DNA from: Epiperipatus broadwayi
Lineage: Eukaryota; Onychophora; Udeonychophora; Euonychophora; Peripatidae
NCBI GenBank assembly: GCA_028023455.1
Contig: JAQFVV010000032.1
Span: 932,001 to 996,000, forward strand
DNA: 64,000 nucleotides
Direction of reading: 5' to 3'
The notes under the pieces were generated by a model, which was given only the letters and a program-made list of their open reading frames with translations, had not been told where the DNA came from and did no database searches. Shown here piece after piece: positions 10,976 to 23,214 of the stretch. Every line of letters starts with the position of its first letter. Positions within the stretch are counted from its first letter, which is position 1. The translations under genes and the position numbers were made by a program.

Positions 10976-13555
10976 AGCTTCTGCAATATATATCATTGCA
11001 AGAAACTTCAAAGGTACATTTATGAAAAACAAAAACAAGTTATATATACGTAAACTTGCTATCGCTTGTATTTATGATCTATGCTATATTTCTTTTGATC
11101 AACAATTCTATTGTATTGAGATCTATAAGTTTTGGATACTTGAATAAAAATCCACTGTATTCCAAATGATATCAATGTATTCTGCTAATTATGTATGTTT
11201 ATATATTATTACTACTAATATTATTTTTATTATCATGGCAATATGTTGTTTTGTTTTTATTTATGATTTAAATTCTTAGAGGCAAAGAAAGGAAATCATT
11301 GCTTAATTTTTTTGTTAAATGCAACAACAGATAGACAGACAGACATACATTTTAATATTATTACTATTTTATTATGGTCCCACTAACTTAAAACTTAAAT
11401 CAGTTAATTACTGAATTTTTTAATTATTAAATCAAACTATAGTAAAACGAAATATTTTGAAATGTAATAGAATAGGCAAGTATCCTATTTATAAATCAAA
11501 AAATATTCATAAATCTAATCAAATATTTTAAAATCAATTATTATCTTGATAGATGTGTGAAATTAAATCTGTACAAGCATTTATGTATTGATGAAATATG
11601 GATGAAGCAAACTTAGTTGTATTCTATTGATATCGACTATTATAAATTTGGTCTTTGCTTATCATTTTATTATAAAGTATGGAATTAATATATCCCTCTT
11701 ATTTGAAATATAGATGTCTGTTTTGTGATTATAGACATATATGTTTCTTGATTGAAATATATATTCCTAACTAATATATCATTGAAATTATATATTATTA
11801 TATGCTAAGTCAGAGTTCATTACATTGTTATCCTATTTGATTAGTATTTTTTTTTTAATTTGAATAGTGATTTCTTAATAGATATAGTATAATTAAATTA
11901 CTTAAAATGAAGTTTTGTTATTTAGAATCTACTGTATATTACACTTGTTTTTATAGCAAAGCAACTATAAGAAATCCAGCATATAGTTTAATTGAAATGT
12001 TTAGTTGATTGACTGGCTAGCCATAACATCTTGCACATTAGAAATAAAGACTTAAGCATTCTATCTCATTCATCATTATTTTCTTATGTTACACACACAT
12101 ATCCATAATTAAAAAATTATGAAATGTTTAATTGATTTTGAAACTAAAAAGTACTAAGAAAATATATTATGATTTATTCTTTCTTGATTAACATTATTTG
12201 TGTAATAATTAATGTACTTCTTTTTTTATGACTTTATCAGATATACAAATGTTTTGTAATATTTAATTTTTGAAGAAAATCATTTAATTGTATTTTCTGA
12301 TGAAAACAAGTCCTTTGGTCAATTGAAATATTAAAAGTAGCTGCTTCTTTATTTTTTATTTATTCACTTATGGATTGTAAAAGATTAAAATAATCCATTG
12401 TAAATAAAAGCCTTCTCCAATGGTGAAGGCTTAAGTAATTTTTCATCTCTGTTCAACCTTCTAATTAAGAATATGTTTAGTTGAGTTGGTTATAGACTAT
12501 CTATTTAAAAACAAAATCGTTTCATTAAATCCTGAAAAAGCTTTAACGTTCACCTAGCTTGAATTCAAACTCATGTTATAGGTATGGAAGTCAGGAGTAC
12601 ATGAGACCCTTGTATATATATATGGGGGGGGTGTATACTTCAAATTCCAACTAGATTAAAACATGAATTATTTTTCAGATTCGAACCAAGCTGAGAATTA
12701 TTCTTTCAGATAGATAGCCCGAGATTAACCCATTTAAAACTCCAATAATAAATTGGTATATGGATATATAGTTATTAGCTAAAAGATAAAACAAGAACGG
12801 AAAAATCACTCAAACTATGATTGCGTTTCAATTAGCAAGTATGATTCCAAATGATTTCTCCCTCAATGCTTCTCTATATTAGACTTTGAGAAGCTTTTTC
12901 CTTACAGTAGGCTACTTTATTTATGCGCGTGTGTATATAAGACGATCGGCACAAGAATTTAATGCAAATTGAATGATTTATCTTTATAAAACCAATAAAT
13001 ACTGAACATTTCAGTTATGTGTGAGAGTAAAAAATTTAGTTCGGTTTAATAATAAAAGAACGCTTAGCAAAAAATTCATTTTATAAATTGAATATTCATG
13101 TAAAAAAAAGTAAAAGTTTTTTTTGTTTGTTTGTTGGTTGGTTTATTAGCTGTAAACAAAAAGCAATTTAAAAGATTACTTATTTTTAATATATATATTT
13201 TTTACAAAAGGTCAATTTATAATATTAAGTTATAAATTTAAAAACAGAAAAGAATAGCTTAAAAAAACTCACAAGTCAAATAAATTTCTTTCCTCAATCT
13301 CTAAATGGTAATACAATTTAAAAGTTAATTTAAAGGGAAAAAAAACTAAATTCTTTTTCAATTTCGAGACAGTTTTATTTTTTTAATGCTGTTTCAAATA
13401 AATATGCATTTAACTTTTTGTTTAATGTATATGTATATGTGACTGTAGGTATATATTTTTGATTTAACTTTCAATATTTCCAAACTCCACATTCTTTGCA
13501 ATAATCATGCATCTATTTTATATAGCATTTCATTTATAAACCTTAATATAAAAAA
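10976..13555. other. AT-rich stretch, no gene seen
   Basis: A+T-rich DNA without recognisable coding or RNA genes. It contains two adjacent small hairpins near 12370-12432 and a G8 run at 12624-12631. A tract near 12545-12605 has a weak tRNA B-box match on the minus strand and may be an old SINE remnant. Confidence 0.6.
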
Positions 13556-13560
13556 TAGCA

Positions 13561-13725
13561 CTGATCATGATCTGGACCTACTGATGAGTGCTGGTTCAGC
13601 ACGAAATACATATATTAAAGATCATATATTTTTTTCACATGTATGTGGTCATATGTATCAGTAGTATGAGATAGAGTGGATAGTAGAAAGGAGCTTGAAA
13701 GTATGTGTTCAAATCTTCTATATAA
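13561..13725 (+). repeat. Hammerhead/tRNA-like short repeat, family B copy 1
   Basis: A short interspersed element whose left part is a type I hammerhead motif (13567-13625). Its right part carries agtatgagatagagtgga and, about 45 bases on, gtgttcaaatctt, resembling A and B boxes of a tRNA-derived polymerase III promoter. It matches the reverse complement of 45015-45190 along most of its length, which establishes it as a repeat family. No protein is encoded, so it would depend on the machinery of an autonomous element. Confidence 0.75.
13567..13625 (+). ncRNA. Type I hammerhead ribozyme motif (family B)
   Basis: Outer stem I helix atgatct (13567-13573) pairs perfectly with agatcat (13619-13625). 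Between them lie the core CTGATGA (13581-13587), stem II gtgct/agcac (13588-13592 with 13598-13602, extendable to 6 bp), and GAAA (13603-13606). A very short stem III follows: the last A of GAAA plus t, closing on the later a-t over a 4-nt loop. The large internal loop in stem I (ggaccta) faces the loop of stem II, as needed for the tertiary contact of natural hammerheads. The inner stem I pairs next to the cleavage site are poor in this copy, so activity is doubtful. All catalytic core bases are present. Confidence 0.75.
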
Positions 13726-14004
13726 TTACATTAAACTCAGAATATATAAATTATATTCAAATATTTATAAATCTTATAAAATCGCAATGGGATAACTATT
13801 GGGAGGTAAAACAAGGCAATGTGTAGAGTCCCTTGGGTCTTATGAATATTTTTTTCTTTGTTGATCATTTACTTAAAGAATAGTAATAAGAATATTAAAA
13901 TATGTATTATAAATGTTAAAAAGGCCCTTTTGAAATTTTGCATAGGATCCCAAAAATTCTAACTACCCACTGCTGAGCCTAATAGTACCTGAATATATAA
14001 TATT

Positions 14005-14468
14005 ATTAAAATAGGCAAAACTCTCTCCATACAGTAGTGCCACTCAAAGCAAGACAGAGTAATCAATGGATGCCAGAAGGCTTGTGCATAAAAGCCCCAT
14101 CTAGTGCCTACTTATCCAATATCCTCAAACTAGTTTTTGGCTTGTGGCCTTCGTCAGTGAGAAGCCTTGGATCTGAGAGCACTGCACCTAGATCTTAGGA
14201 TCTAATACAACCCTCCAGCAGTCACCTTTTATCTCTACATAACTACAAAACTATGAGAATAAAATTGAAACACACAAATATTTTCAATCTAAGCTCAATA
14301 GCTTATATAGTCATATGGGTCTGAACTCAGTTGAGCACCCATACATTTTGGTGTCTTTGGTTTTTTTATAACCATAGCCACCACCTCCATATTAGGCAGG
14401 ATTGGTATTAAACCTTTAAACATCATATGATCACTATTTCCCATGCTTGCTCATAACTGTTGTTAATA
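14005..14468 (-). repeat. Hammerhead short repeat, family A copy 1 (longest)
   Basis: About 464 bp, sense on the minus strand. Sense order: aacagttatgagcaagc, a pyrimidine/purine-mixed body including the gtgtctttgg complement region, a hammerhead motif at 14114-14172, then gcacaagccttctggcatcc and ctgtatggaga, ending near gccta-ttttaataa. No ORF. In copies 2 and 4 the end sequence (gcctgttttaataa) runs straight into cagttatgagcaagc, which is the start of this copy. The units therefore look like permuted or tandem forms of one another, as expected if a circular or multimeric RNA was the template. Confidence 0.85.
14114..14172 (-). ncRNA. Type I hammerhead ribozyme motif (family A, copy 1)
   Basis: On the minus strand: outer stem I ATCCAA pairs with TTGGAT, and inner stem I TCTCA pairs with TGAGG. 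The core is CTGACGA. Stem II is GGC/GCC over CACAA with an A-A mismatch at its base. The conserved GAAA position reads AAAA in this copy (the G is lost), which should abolish cleavage. Stem III is only the A-U pair closed by CTAG. The inner stem I bases differ from copy 3 on both strands, keeping or improving pairing. Confidence 0.75.
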
Positions 14469-17400
14469 TTGATTTTTTTTCTTCATTTATATTTGTAATT
14501 CAAGTTTACATACATTTGTTCATCTGCATAATAAAATTTTTTATTTCTCTTTTATAATCCAAAGCTGAGTGTACTTTCAGTGAAATTCACCATAGTCATT
14601 ACATAAAAAAAGAAAACCACTTCATTAAGTGGATGAACAACATATGCAAATTTGAATAACTTAATAGACATGTATACAATTAAATATTTTAAAACTTTTC
14701 ATTCACTGTGTGTAATATAAAATTAGAATTGTCAACTTTAAACTAAACCTAGCTCAATGCATATGTAAACAAAGGAAGTAAATCACCCTTCCCCAGCTAT
14801 GACTTAAAAGCACTCTAAATGGTAAACAAAGGATCAAGAATAGAATGAATCCACCTATTCTTGGTAGCTCTGATGTTTATAAGCATACCTTTGTTGACAT
14901 TGTTGATAATTTACATATAATTAGAAGTATTATAATTTTGATTACACAAGTTGCAATACATTTGAAATATTTAGTGATCATGAGTACTGACACAATACCA
15001 TTTGAGTATTACTCATGAGAAATTAAGTCAAAAAAAGATATTTCAAAATTTAATATAGATTTATCAAAATCTTAAACTAGTGTGTGTTAAGTCCTCTACC
15101 CAAAGAAAGATAGGGTAATTAAACAACAGAATCCTATGATCAAGCAATAACACTTGATAAATTGTCATAAGTTGCTATTGTTTACCATCCTCTTAAGACA
15201 TTTGTAGAGCCACAACTTTAGAGCCAGATAATTAATTTTAATAAGCTTCACATCAGTAAGATACATAAAACAATAACAAAATTTTATTATCAGCTTTTTG
15301 GTAAAATTTAGAAAAGCAAATTTTATTTTTAATAAATTAAGCAATGGATCTTTTACAATTAACTGATGAAACACAACTTTCCAAAAATGACATATAACTA
15401 CTGAGAAAGTTCAGCATAAAAAACTTTATTTATTTCACAAATTTTAAGCAAAGATTATATTGAGTGATGAAGTGCAGATATGAGCATTTACTGCCATTAT
15501 TCATGATATCATTAAATGTTTATTAAATGATAAGATTGTCTACATTGTATCCGGAGAATAATGGTATGCACATTGAATAAATTCTATAAGTAATAATTTA
15601 TCTGTGAGCTGATTTAAAGTAATCCATTCTATTGCCTATTCCAGAGTCTTTACTATAGATCACTCTGAAGTAGAGTAATAGAATCAATTGTTGCTTCTAT
15701 TTAAAATATTGAATAAAAACTGATGCCAGGTAATGCTTTTGATATATATATATATAACATTAGAATATGCATAAAGCTATGCTAAAATTAATCACAATAA
15801 GTGTTATATCACTTAAAGTTAAATTTTCCAACAGAAAGTTCCAAATCAATCAAATAAAAAATGGAAATCCATTTTCCAAGTTTGCTATATTTGGAATGTT
15901 ATAATAATCAGATAGCACTATCCTATTTTTCATATATCTCATTTAAAACATTGTAACAACCAGGTAACACTGCTGGTAAATTTAATACTAGGTAGTGTGA
16001 TGTTTGCAATATATATATATATATATAATATTATGATTATATATATATATATATATAATATTATGATTCAATGTCTGTATTTTTAAAACAATATACATAA
16101 TTGTATAACTGAATATTTGTAAATACAGTAACTAAATAATTAAAAAATTTATCCATTTAGAAGAGCTTTCGATTATCCCAGTAATCTGTGTCAACTGAAG
16201 CTTTGAAATGCTAACTTTCCCACAATTCTGTGATCCTTAACGTTTGCTGCTTGCCTGTTAATTAAGTCATGTTTATATTTGTATATTAGCATAGTCTCCT
16301 TTATTTTTCTTTTATTGTTATTTTTTTCAATTTTCAATATTTTTACACTGTTAAAATTGAAGTCAAAACCATAACTACATGATTTATTATGGTCATAAAA
16401 AAACTGATGCTGAAATATTATGATCTACTATGCAATTTTGTTTCGATTTCTGAACATGTTTTAATAATAGCAAGTGTTCTTTAGTTCTTTTTTCCAACAT
16501 ACATCTAGATTCATCTATATATTCACTGCCACGCCTACATATCCATTTATAAATGACACAATTTTTATTTATAAATGAGGGTTTTATCTTTGGAGTTATT
16601 TATTAATTTGTTTAATGTAGGAGGTGTGTAAAATGCAATATCACATATTCCTTTATAAATTTTTCTTATATATATATATATGGACCATTAGTAAGAATGG
16701 ATTCCATTCTTGCTATTAAAAGGTGTGTAGGTTGCCTTGACAGCAGTGAGAAATATTGATTACTATATTTTACTGTGAATGTTTAGGTGGTTACTGGTTG
16801 GAACTTATATATATATATATATTGTAACCGACAGCCAGTGTGGACTTTTACACAAGATTATAAATTAGTCAATTTAATGATGCATATAAAATTTAAACCC
16901 TTCTTATGTTAAACATCAATAGTAATAAATAAATACGCTTTCTTAAAGCTCTGAAAAAAGAATTAAAATATGCACTGACTTCTCTTTTCTAATGTTTAAA
17001 TACTACTCTTTTTAGATAATAAACGTATAACCCTTTTTACTATTCTTTACCTATGGCATTTAATTTGAATTAAGAGTAGAGACATCTCCCAATTCAAATC
17101 AAAATATTCAATCTATTCACAACAATTTTATTACTCTGACAACAAAATGAAATACTAATCTGGCTCAGCATACCTTTAGACTATTCATTTGCAAAATAAA
17201 TAAATAATCTTAATAAAAGAATCATATGTATAAGAAATTTATATATCTATTCAACAACTAAAGAAACAATGCAAAACTCCCAAGAAATAGGATAGATTTT
17301 ATTAATTGACCATTATAAATGTTCTAATAAATATCAAACATTAACACAACCAAATTGCTATAAGTTAAACTTTTTGATTATTATTCAACATATATCATGA

Positions 17401-20400
17401 TATAATTGTAGACATTTAGTTTTCCATTAAATAAATAATAAATCACTAAGGCAACATTTAACAAACAATAATGCACTACTACCAAAGAAATATATTAGAC
17501 AACATATAATATTTAACAATAATAATAGCATTCTACCTTTTATAACAAATGGATTTAAAATATTTTATAGTTAATCTAAAATTTCTATTTCTAATATGCC
17601 AATTATATAATAATCAAAGTAATCATAATAAATTCCGAATTTTCCTTTAAATATATATATTTAACTAATATAAATGCATAGTATATGATAATATAATAAT
17701 GCTATATAAAATTGATATAATGAAAATAGTATGTAAAATACCTCATCTTACTTATTCACTTGTTTTACTCAGGAACGAATTTCAATTGCATAAAAGAAAA
17801 TAATTTACAACCGAAATATGTTCGCGATTATTTATAGAGAGTGTCAAACTCTCTATAAATTAATAACTGCTTCGAATATTTTAAATTTAACATAAGTTTA
17901 TTTACAAAAAATATATAATTAATTAGACTACACCTTATCAACAAACTTAATTTTATGATAACCTATATTGTCTTAAATTTAACGTAATACGTTTCGAGAG
18001 TGGGAGAAAGCTTATATTGATTTTAATAAATCTGTAATAAATCAATATAAATGTACCAAACTGAATTAAATTAATTTAATATATAACAATAAGGATCTAT
18101 AGACGTTTTACATTTCTGTCATCCTAAAACACACACGAATACAAACAGTCAACCAAAATTATTATTACGAGAACTTTTTTTAAAACATAAACACATATAA
18201 AACTATCAGTCTTACAAAATAAAAGAAGATATATTTTTACAAAAGAAACGAATATAATATTTATATATGACATGAATTATCTCTAATATTTTCCGGTTTT
18301 CACCAACGCAAATCTTACAAGGTTTTAATTGATTTTTAAAAACTCTTCTCTTAATTTCATTGATATTAATTGTGTTAAGGGTTTTTCTATTCAAATTTGC
18401 ATTTAGTATTACGATTCGAAGTTTTCCTAAGTTTATATACATATGTAATATTGAAAAGGAAAAAAAAATTCTTTATTATTTTGATAATATCGAATGAAAT
18501 GAATCCTGGTTTAACTTGAATGAAGTTAGCAAATTTTAATTAACACATTTTAGCTTTAAAATTAATCCATCGATAATCAAAACAACATTAATAGACAAGA
18601 TATTTCAGTGTGGCAGTAACTTATTAAATCTTAATATTTCCAAGGATCTACACAAACTTTTCTTGTTCATTTCCAGAACTGACTTTACTACAAAATTACA
18701 ACACCTTTATTTCGACATCGTCTGATAGCCTCCTTCTTTCAGTTCTTACAGTCTTTCTGGATAAATATATTTCTTTATTTACTCCAAAGTTTTCTTTTAT
18801 TACGCAGTAACTTCTTAAATAAATAAATTAATAAAAATAATTGATTTTTTTTCTTTTAGGTAATCAAATCATATTGATAAATAAATAGCAGAATAAAATT
18901 GAAATGGAATAATATAAGCAAAAGCAGAAAACGTAAAAGAAAAAAAAATGCTATTCCATTGACAACTACTTTATATATCTATATATTTTCCAAATATATT
19001 GTTGTTGTCTTTTTCTCTTTTTTTGACATCACATCTCTATGGTAATTCAAAAATTTCCTTCCACCTTTAAATCCAGCAGTGTTCTTAGCTCAAAGTTCTT
19101 CTTTAACAATAATAATAATAAAAAAATATATTTAACTTAGATACCAAAAAAAATATAATGCAATATATTAAATCAACGCTAATACTTTATTTATATAAAA
19201 TAAACACACATCTCTATTCATATTATATTATAGCATTACACTGTAAATAAAAATGTTTTACCCATAATTCATTCCACAATAACGTGAAAACAAAACAGAC
19301 CCTTACTACATTAATTATATTTTATAATCTGAACATCTAAATAATAATGAGTGCAATAAATAAAAGTATCAAAAGAATAATGTAATCAAAATCAAAGTTT
19401 TTTATTAATATCAAAATGATTTGTAACTGTAAATAATAATAATCTAATGTTGCAAAACTTTCAAAACATTAGTACCCTAACAACAATATTTACATATGAA
19501 ACTCCTTCTCTTTTAGAAACGAAAGATGAAAAATATATATAAAGTTCCGATTTTAAACTTAATTCAGAATACAAAAAAAAATTTAACTCAGATTTCTACC
19601 ATTACAACATATATATATTGTAACCTTTGGCATTGGCCAGAGATAGTTAGTTTCATAAAAGATGCAGCATTCACTAAAAAAAAAATTCTCACAGAAAAAT
19701 CTCGTAAATTTAATGGATTCATAACTAACATCAGTTGAGATTATTCTAGTTGATGATCAGGAAGCTTGTGGTAGACATATAACATTTAAAAATTGTAGAT
19801 GTATAATATTTAAAATTAATGCTGTTGTGCTTAGATGTTTTAATATGGTCTAATGTTATCAACCAGTGGATCTAGATATGTCTTGATTGTTGGGATTGGA
19901 TGAGTCATCTGAGGAGGGGGGGTTAAATATTAAAATCAGTAATTAATAGTCATTTAATGGAATAATGTGTTAAATTTAAAAAAAGATGTGTCCGTTTCAA
20001 TCATAAACTTTAACTTGCAAGTAGTTATAGAATTAAGCAGTCTCGTTGAATAGGTTTATTACTAGCAGTAATCTCCGTAGTTCAACTGGAATGATTGAGA
20101 TGTATGTGGGATCTTACATGCTGGTATAACTGTAATTTTATTTATTGGTAAATTATAAGTGTTCATGTGTCATGTTCTATGTCATTTGAAAACAAATTGA
20201 AAGGGTAACAATTTTAGATTAATTTTAAAGAAGTAATTGAAAATACTTCAGTCACAAAAATTTGATCCAATTTAAATTATTTATTTTCTATTACATTTTA
20301 CTTTCACTTTGCTAATTTTTTTTTATTTGATTTTTTTTATATACAATTTAAAATCAGGAGAATTTCAAGTAAATCATATGATCATTTAGGTAGTGTGAAT

Positions 20401-20435
20401 AATTAATATCAAAATTATGAGTCTTAACCAATAGG
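14469..20435. other. AT-rich stretch, no gene seen
   Basis: Six kilobases of A+T-rich DNA. It contains (AT)n tracts (about 16010-16065, with a duplicated atatatataatattatgatt block; 16670; 16808) and a perfect 13-bp hairpin at 17830-17860. Open frames are short and resemble no family. Confidence 0.65.
17830..17860. repeat. Perfect 13-bp inverted repeat
   Basis: Arms atttatagagagt and actctctataaat flank a 5-nt loop (gtcaa). The arms contain a mixed sequence rather than pure AT alternation, so the pairing is unlikely to be only a composition effect. No element was recognised around it. Confidence 0.9.
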
Positions 20436-20499
20436 AAATTAATACAAAGGTAGAGCAGGCAAAGGAAGGTATGGTTGAAAATGATTGACAACCAGAGGT

Positions 20500-20542
20500 T
20501 ATAAAAAGCCTTGCACTTCTTTTGAGTGGTTGGGTTCATTAG
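20500..20542 (+). promoter_or_regulatory. Candidate TATA-containing core promoter
   Basis: tataaaaag at 20500-20508 lies in a locally G+C-richer patch and is followed by ttcattag at about 20535-20542, similar to an initiator. The spacing from TATA to that A (about 38) is longer than the usual ~30, so the start may be a few bases upstream. The downstream sequence (gttgctgcttgtgctg...) has no ORF. It could belong to a solo LTR, but no second copy is in the window. Confidence 0.3.
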
Positions 20543-20599
20543 TGTTGCTGCTTGTGCTGTTTGTGATTGCTGGGTTGCTCTACTTCTTCATGTGTTGAT

Positions 20600-22890
20600 G
20601 CTCGTTCTGCTTCTTCACTAAATATTCCACTAAAGTTTTGTAATAGAAAAGTAAAGTTTTAATAAGGTTTGTATGAATGTCGATATAAATCTTTAAATCA
20701 GGTACTCATTTTCTAATCTCAAATTTTATCAATAATCAAATCCCAATGGCAAAGAATTTATGTACAATGTATTGCAGGATGAGGCATCTGGAATGAACCC
20801 CCTGGCTTTCCAAGTTTAAAATATCATTTTTCCCATTTCATAATTTTGCTAGAACTGTTATTTTATATGAATTGCTTGAGTAGGTGTTGTGGAAGGAAAG
20901 GAGAAAGAAAGGAATTAATTTCTAGAGATATCTGTAATCTTGAACTTATGCTAAAATTACTTTAAAAGTATGGACTTAAAAACTTTCTAATGCTTTTTAT
21001 ATCCATAATGAAAGAGAAACTGTTTCTTTGTATGAAAGATTGTGAAATATTAATGAATAATTGTTTATTAGTTGGAAAAAGGAAAGTTCTAATAAACAAA
21101 ATTGCTAGATTTAATTGTAAGATTTTATTATGACGAGTAATGTCGGAACTAAAAATATTTGAAATTAAATATTAGAATTATAAATATTCTGAAATGATAG
21201 AGTTCTCTCAATTGTTATCAAAAACCTATAAATAATTTTTACAAGTCAAATGATGTATTAAATGATCTACTAAAATATTTGATGCTTTCCAAGAAAATGT
21301 GTGAGAGCCTTATAGGATGAAAGAAATAATGCAGTTATCTCCTAGTGATAATAAAAATTGTCTGAATAGAAAGGAATTGTGCTAAGTAAAAAAAAAATTT
21401 TATAATCTTTTGATTGAATCTAATATTGATGGAAGCATGGATTAATATGTTTGGGTGCACATATACAATTCACAGAAAATGGCCATTTGTTTGTCACTGT
21501 GCGTTGGATATTTGTCATGTGTGTGCTTGGATATATTTGCAGAACTGATTTAATACAATCATTTGGATGATGCTGATAGTACAAGATCATCGTAATGAAT
21601 GGATCGATGAATCCGTGAATTAGAGATTGATACTAAGAATTTTTAAGTATAACCTTTCTTTATCATTATTATCATTCATTTATTTATTATGTGTTATTGA
21701 AGGGTATATATTTTTTTAATTTTAATTATATTATTTATAATATATTAAATAATACACCCTGTATCGAAGTTAGGTCATAGTAGGGTGGAATATGCCTTTG
21801 AGTATTATTACAGTAATCGTGAAGCTACGATATTAATAACTTATATGTGTGAGACATTTTGAAACATTTACATAAGAGGTTCATATCTATATATTTTTAT
21901 GCTTATTATTGAATTTTAACATTAGCAATGCTATATCATATTAATTATGTAGTATTAAGATTTTAAAATCTCTATTGTGAGAATGATCCATATTTCTTTT
22001 TTTTCTTTTTAAGGCTAAGATAATTTTATTCTAGTCATATTTGGAAATTATCGTATTATCGGTTTTATACATCAATATTATTGTTTCGTGAGAGTTCAAA
22101 CCCAGTTCTCTCTAGATCAAGTGATATTTGTAAATGAATATTGTTTGTCCAAGGTACACCAAGTTATTGCTACCTTGAGGGTTGAGCGGAGCTCTCTCAT
22201 GATTAGTGATATTAGGTGTTTTTAATTAGTTTGTTAGTAGATCAAAGATTACTCTCCATCTCCATAGTTGATATATTTCATGGGCGATATGCTTCATATT
22301 GTAGTTGTAGTCATGATCAATGCATTTCCACATTTTTATGTGTAGCGACTTAATCCTAATATATATTATTGCCCTCAGATAGTAGGAGCTTCCTCCGGAT
22401 TTATGCCATCACAGGTTTATTGCTTTGTAGCTCTTTTCCCCATGAATATATATATATATATCTTCATAGTAATATTTTTTACTGTGTAAGAAGTTGTTAA
22501 CTTAAGTGGTTGGTCATTGTCTGAATTTCATATTTGAAGTGTGTCATCTATTTCAGGGGCACTTTTAAATTTTAAGCTTTTTTTGCCATCATTTATAAAA
22601 CCGATAAACATTCTAAATTTAAAATTAGTATTAGTAACCTAAATAAGCAGTGCACATCATGACCAGCTGATCACAGAAGCAAGTCATCGCTAGAGTGATA
22701 AGCTTAATAGTGTTCATTACTCATTGTTGTGACATAGAAAACATCAGGCATGATTAAAAAAAATTAAATTAATTAATATTTTGAATACAACATCAAATGT
22801 CTTTAACAATCATAATATTTTTTTCTTTTTTATTTTAGATTATGTGCAATAATAACAAATATCTTTAATTATTAATCTTTAATTATTACA
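20600..22890. other. AT-rich stretch, no gene seen
   Basis: No coding, RNA or mobile feature recognised; ordinary A+T-rich DNA with an (AT)n tract near 22446-22460. Confidence 0.6.
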
Positions 22891-22895
22891 ATATA

Positions 22896-23210
22896 TTAAA
22901 ACAGGCAAAATTCTCCATACATTAGTGCCACTCAGTGCAAGCCAGAGTAATCAAGGATGCCAGAGGGCTTGTGCATAAAATCCCTATCTAGTGCCTACTC
23001 ATCCAATATCCCCAGACTAGTTTCTAGTTTGTGGCTTTTGTCAGTGAGTAGCCTTGGATCTTATGGATTTTGTGCACAAGCCTTCTGGCATCCATTGATT
23101 ACTCTGGCTTGCACTGAGTGGCACTACTGTGTGAAGGGTTTTGCCTGTTTTAATAACAGTTATGAGCAAGCATAAGAAATGGTGGTCGTGTGATGTTTAG
23201 TGGTTTATTA
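22896..23210. repeat. Hammerhead short repeat, family A copy 2 (snap-back form)
   Basis: The left half (22901 to about 23062) is family A in antisense and includes the hammerhead motif. At about 23063 the sequence switches to the sense strand of the same family's end (ggatttt.tgcacaagcc... gcctgtttt) and continues through aataacagttatgagcaagc to about 23210. The arms at 22901-22983 and 23065-23150 are near-perfect inverted repeats of about 85 bp. This is an inverted partial dimer rather than an element with ordinary terminal inverted repeats, because the sense part begins at a different point in copy 4. Confidence 0.85.
23001..23059 (-). ncRNA. Type I hammerhead ribozyme motif (family A, copy 2)
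   Basis: Outer stem I ATCCAA/TTGGAT is intact. Inner stem I CTCA/TGGG is paired with one G-U. The core reads CTGACAA (one core G changed to A), stem II is weakened (AGCC/ACT side) and GAAA is present. Stem III is the single A-U pair closed by CTAG. Probably inactive because of the core change. Confidence 0.6.
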
Positions 23211-23214
23211 CAAT

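Noticed and set aside
12370-12432. Two adjacent small hairpins resembling a terminator
   Set aside because: Not a relevant signal in a eukaryotic AT desert, and no transcript feature is next to it.
22896-23210. Simple MITE with ~85-bp terminal inverted repeats
   Set aside because: The inverted part differs in length among copies, copies 1 and 3 lack a second inverted end, and no consistent target duplication was seen.
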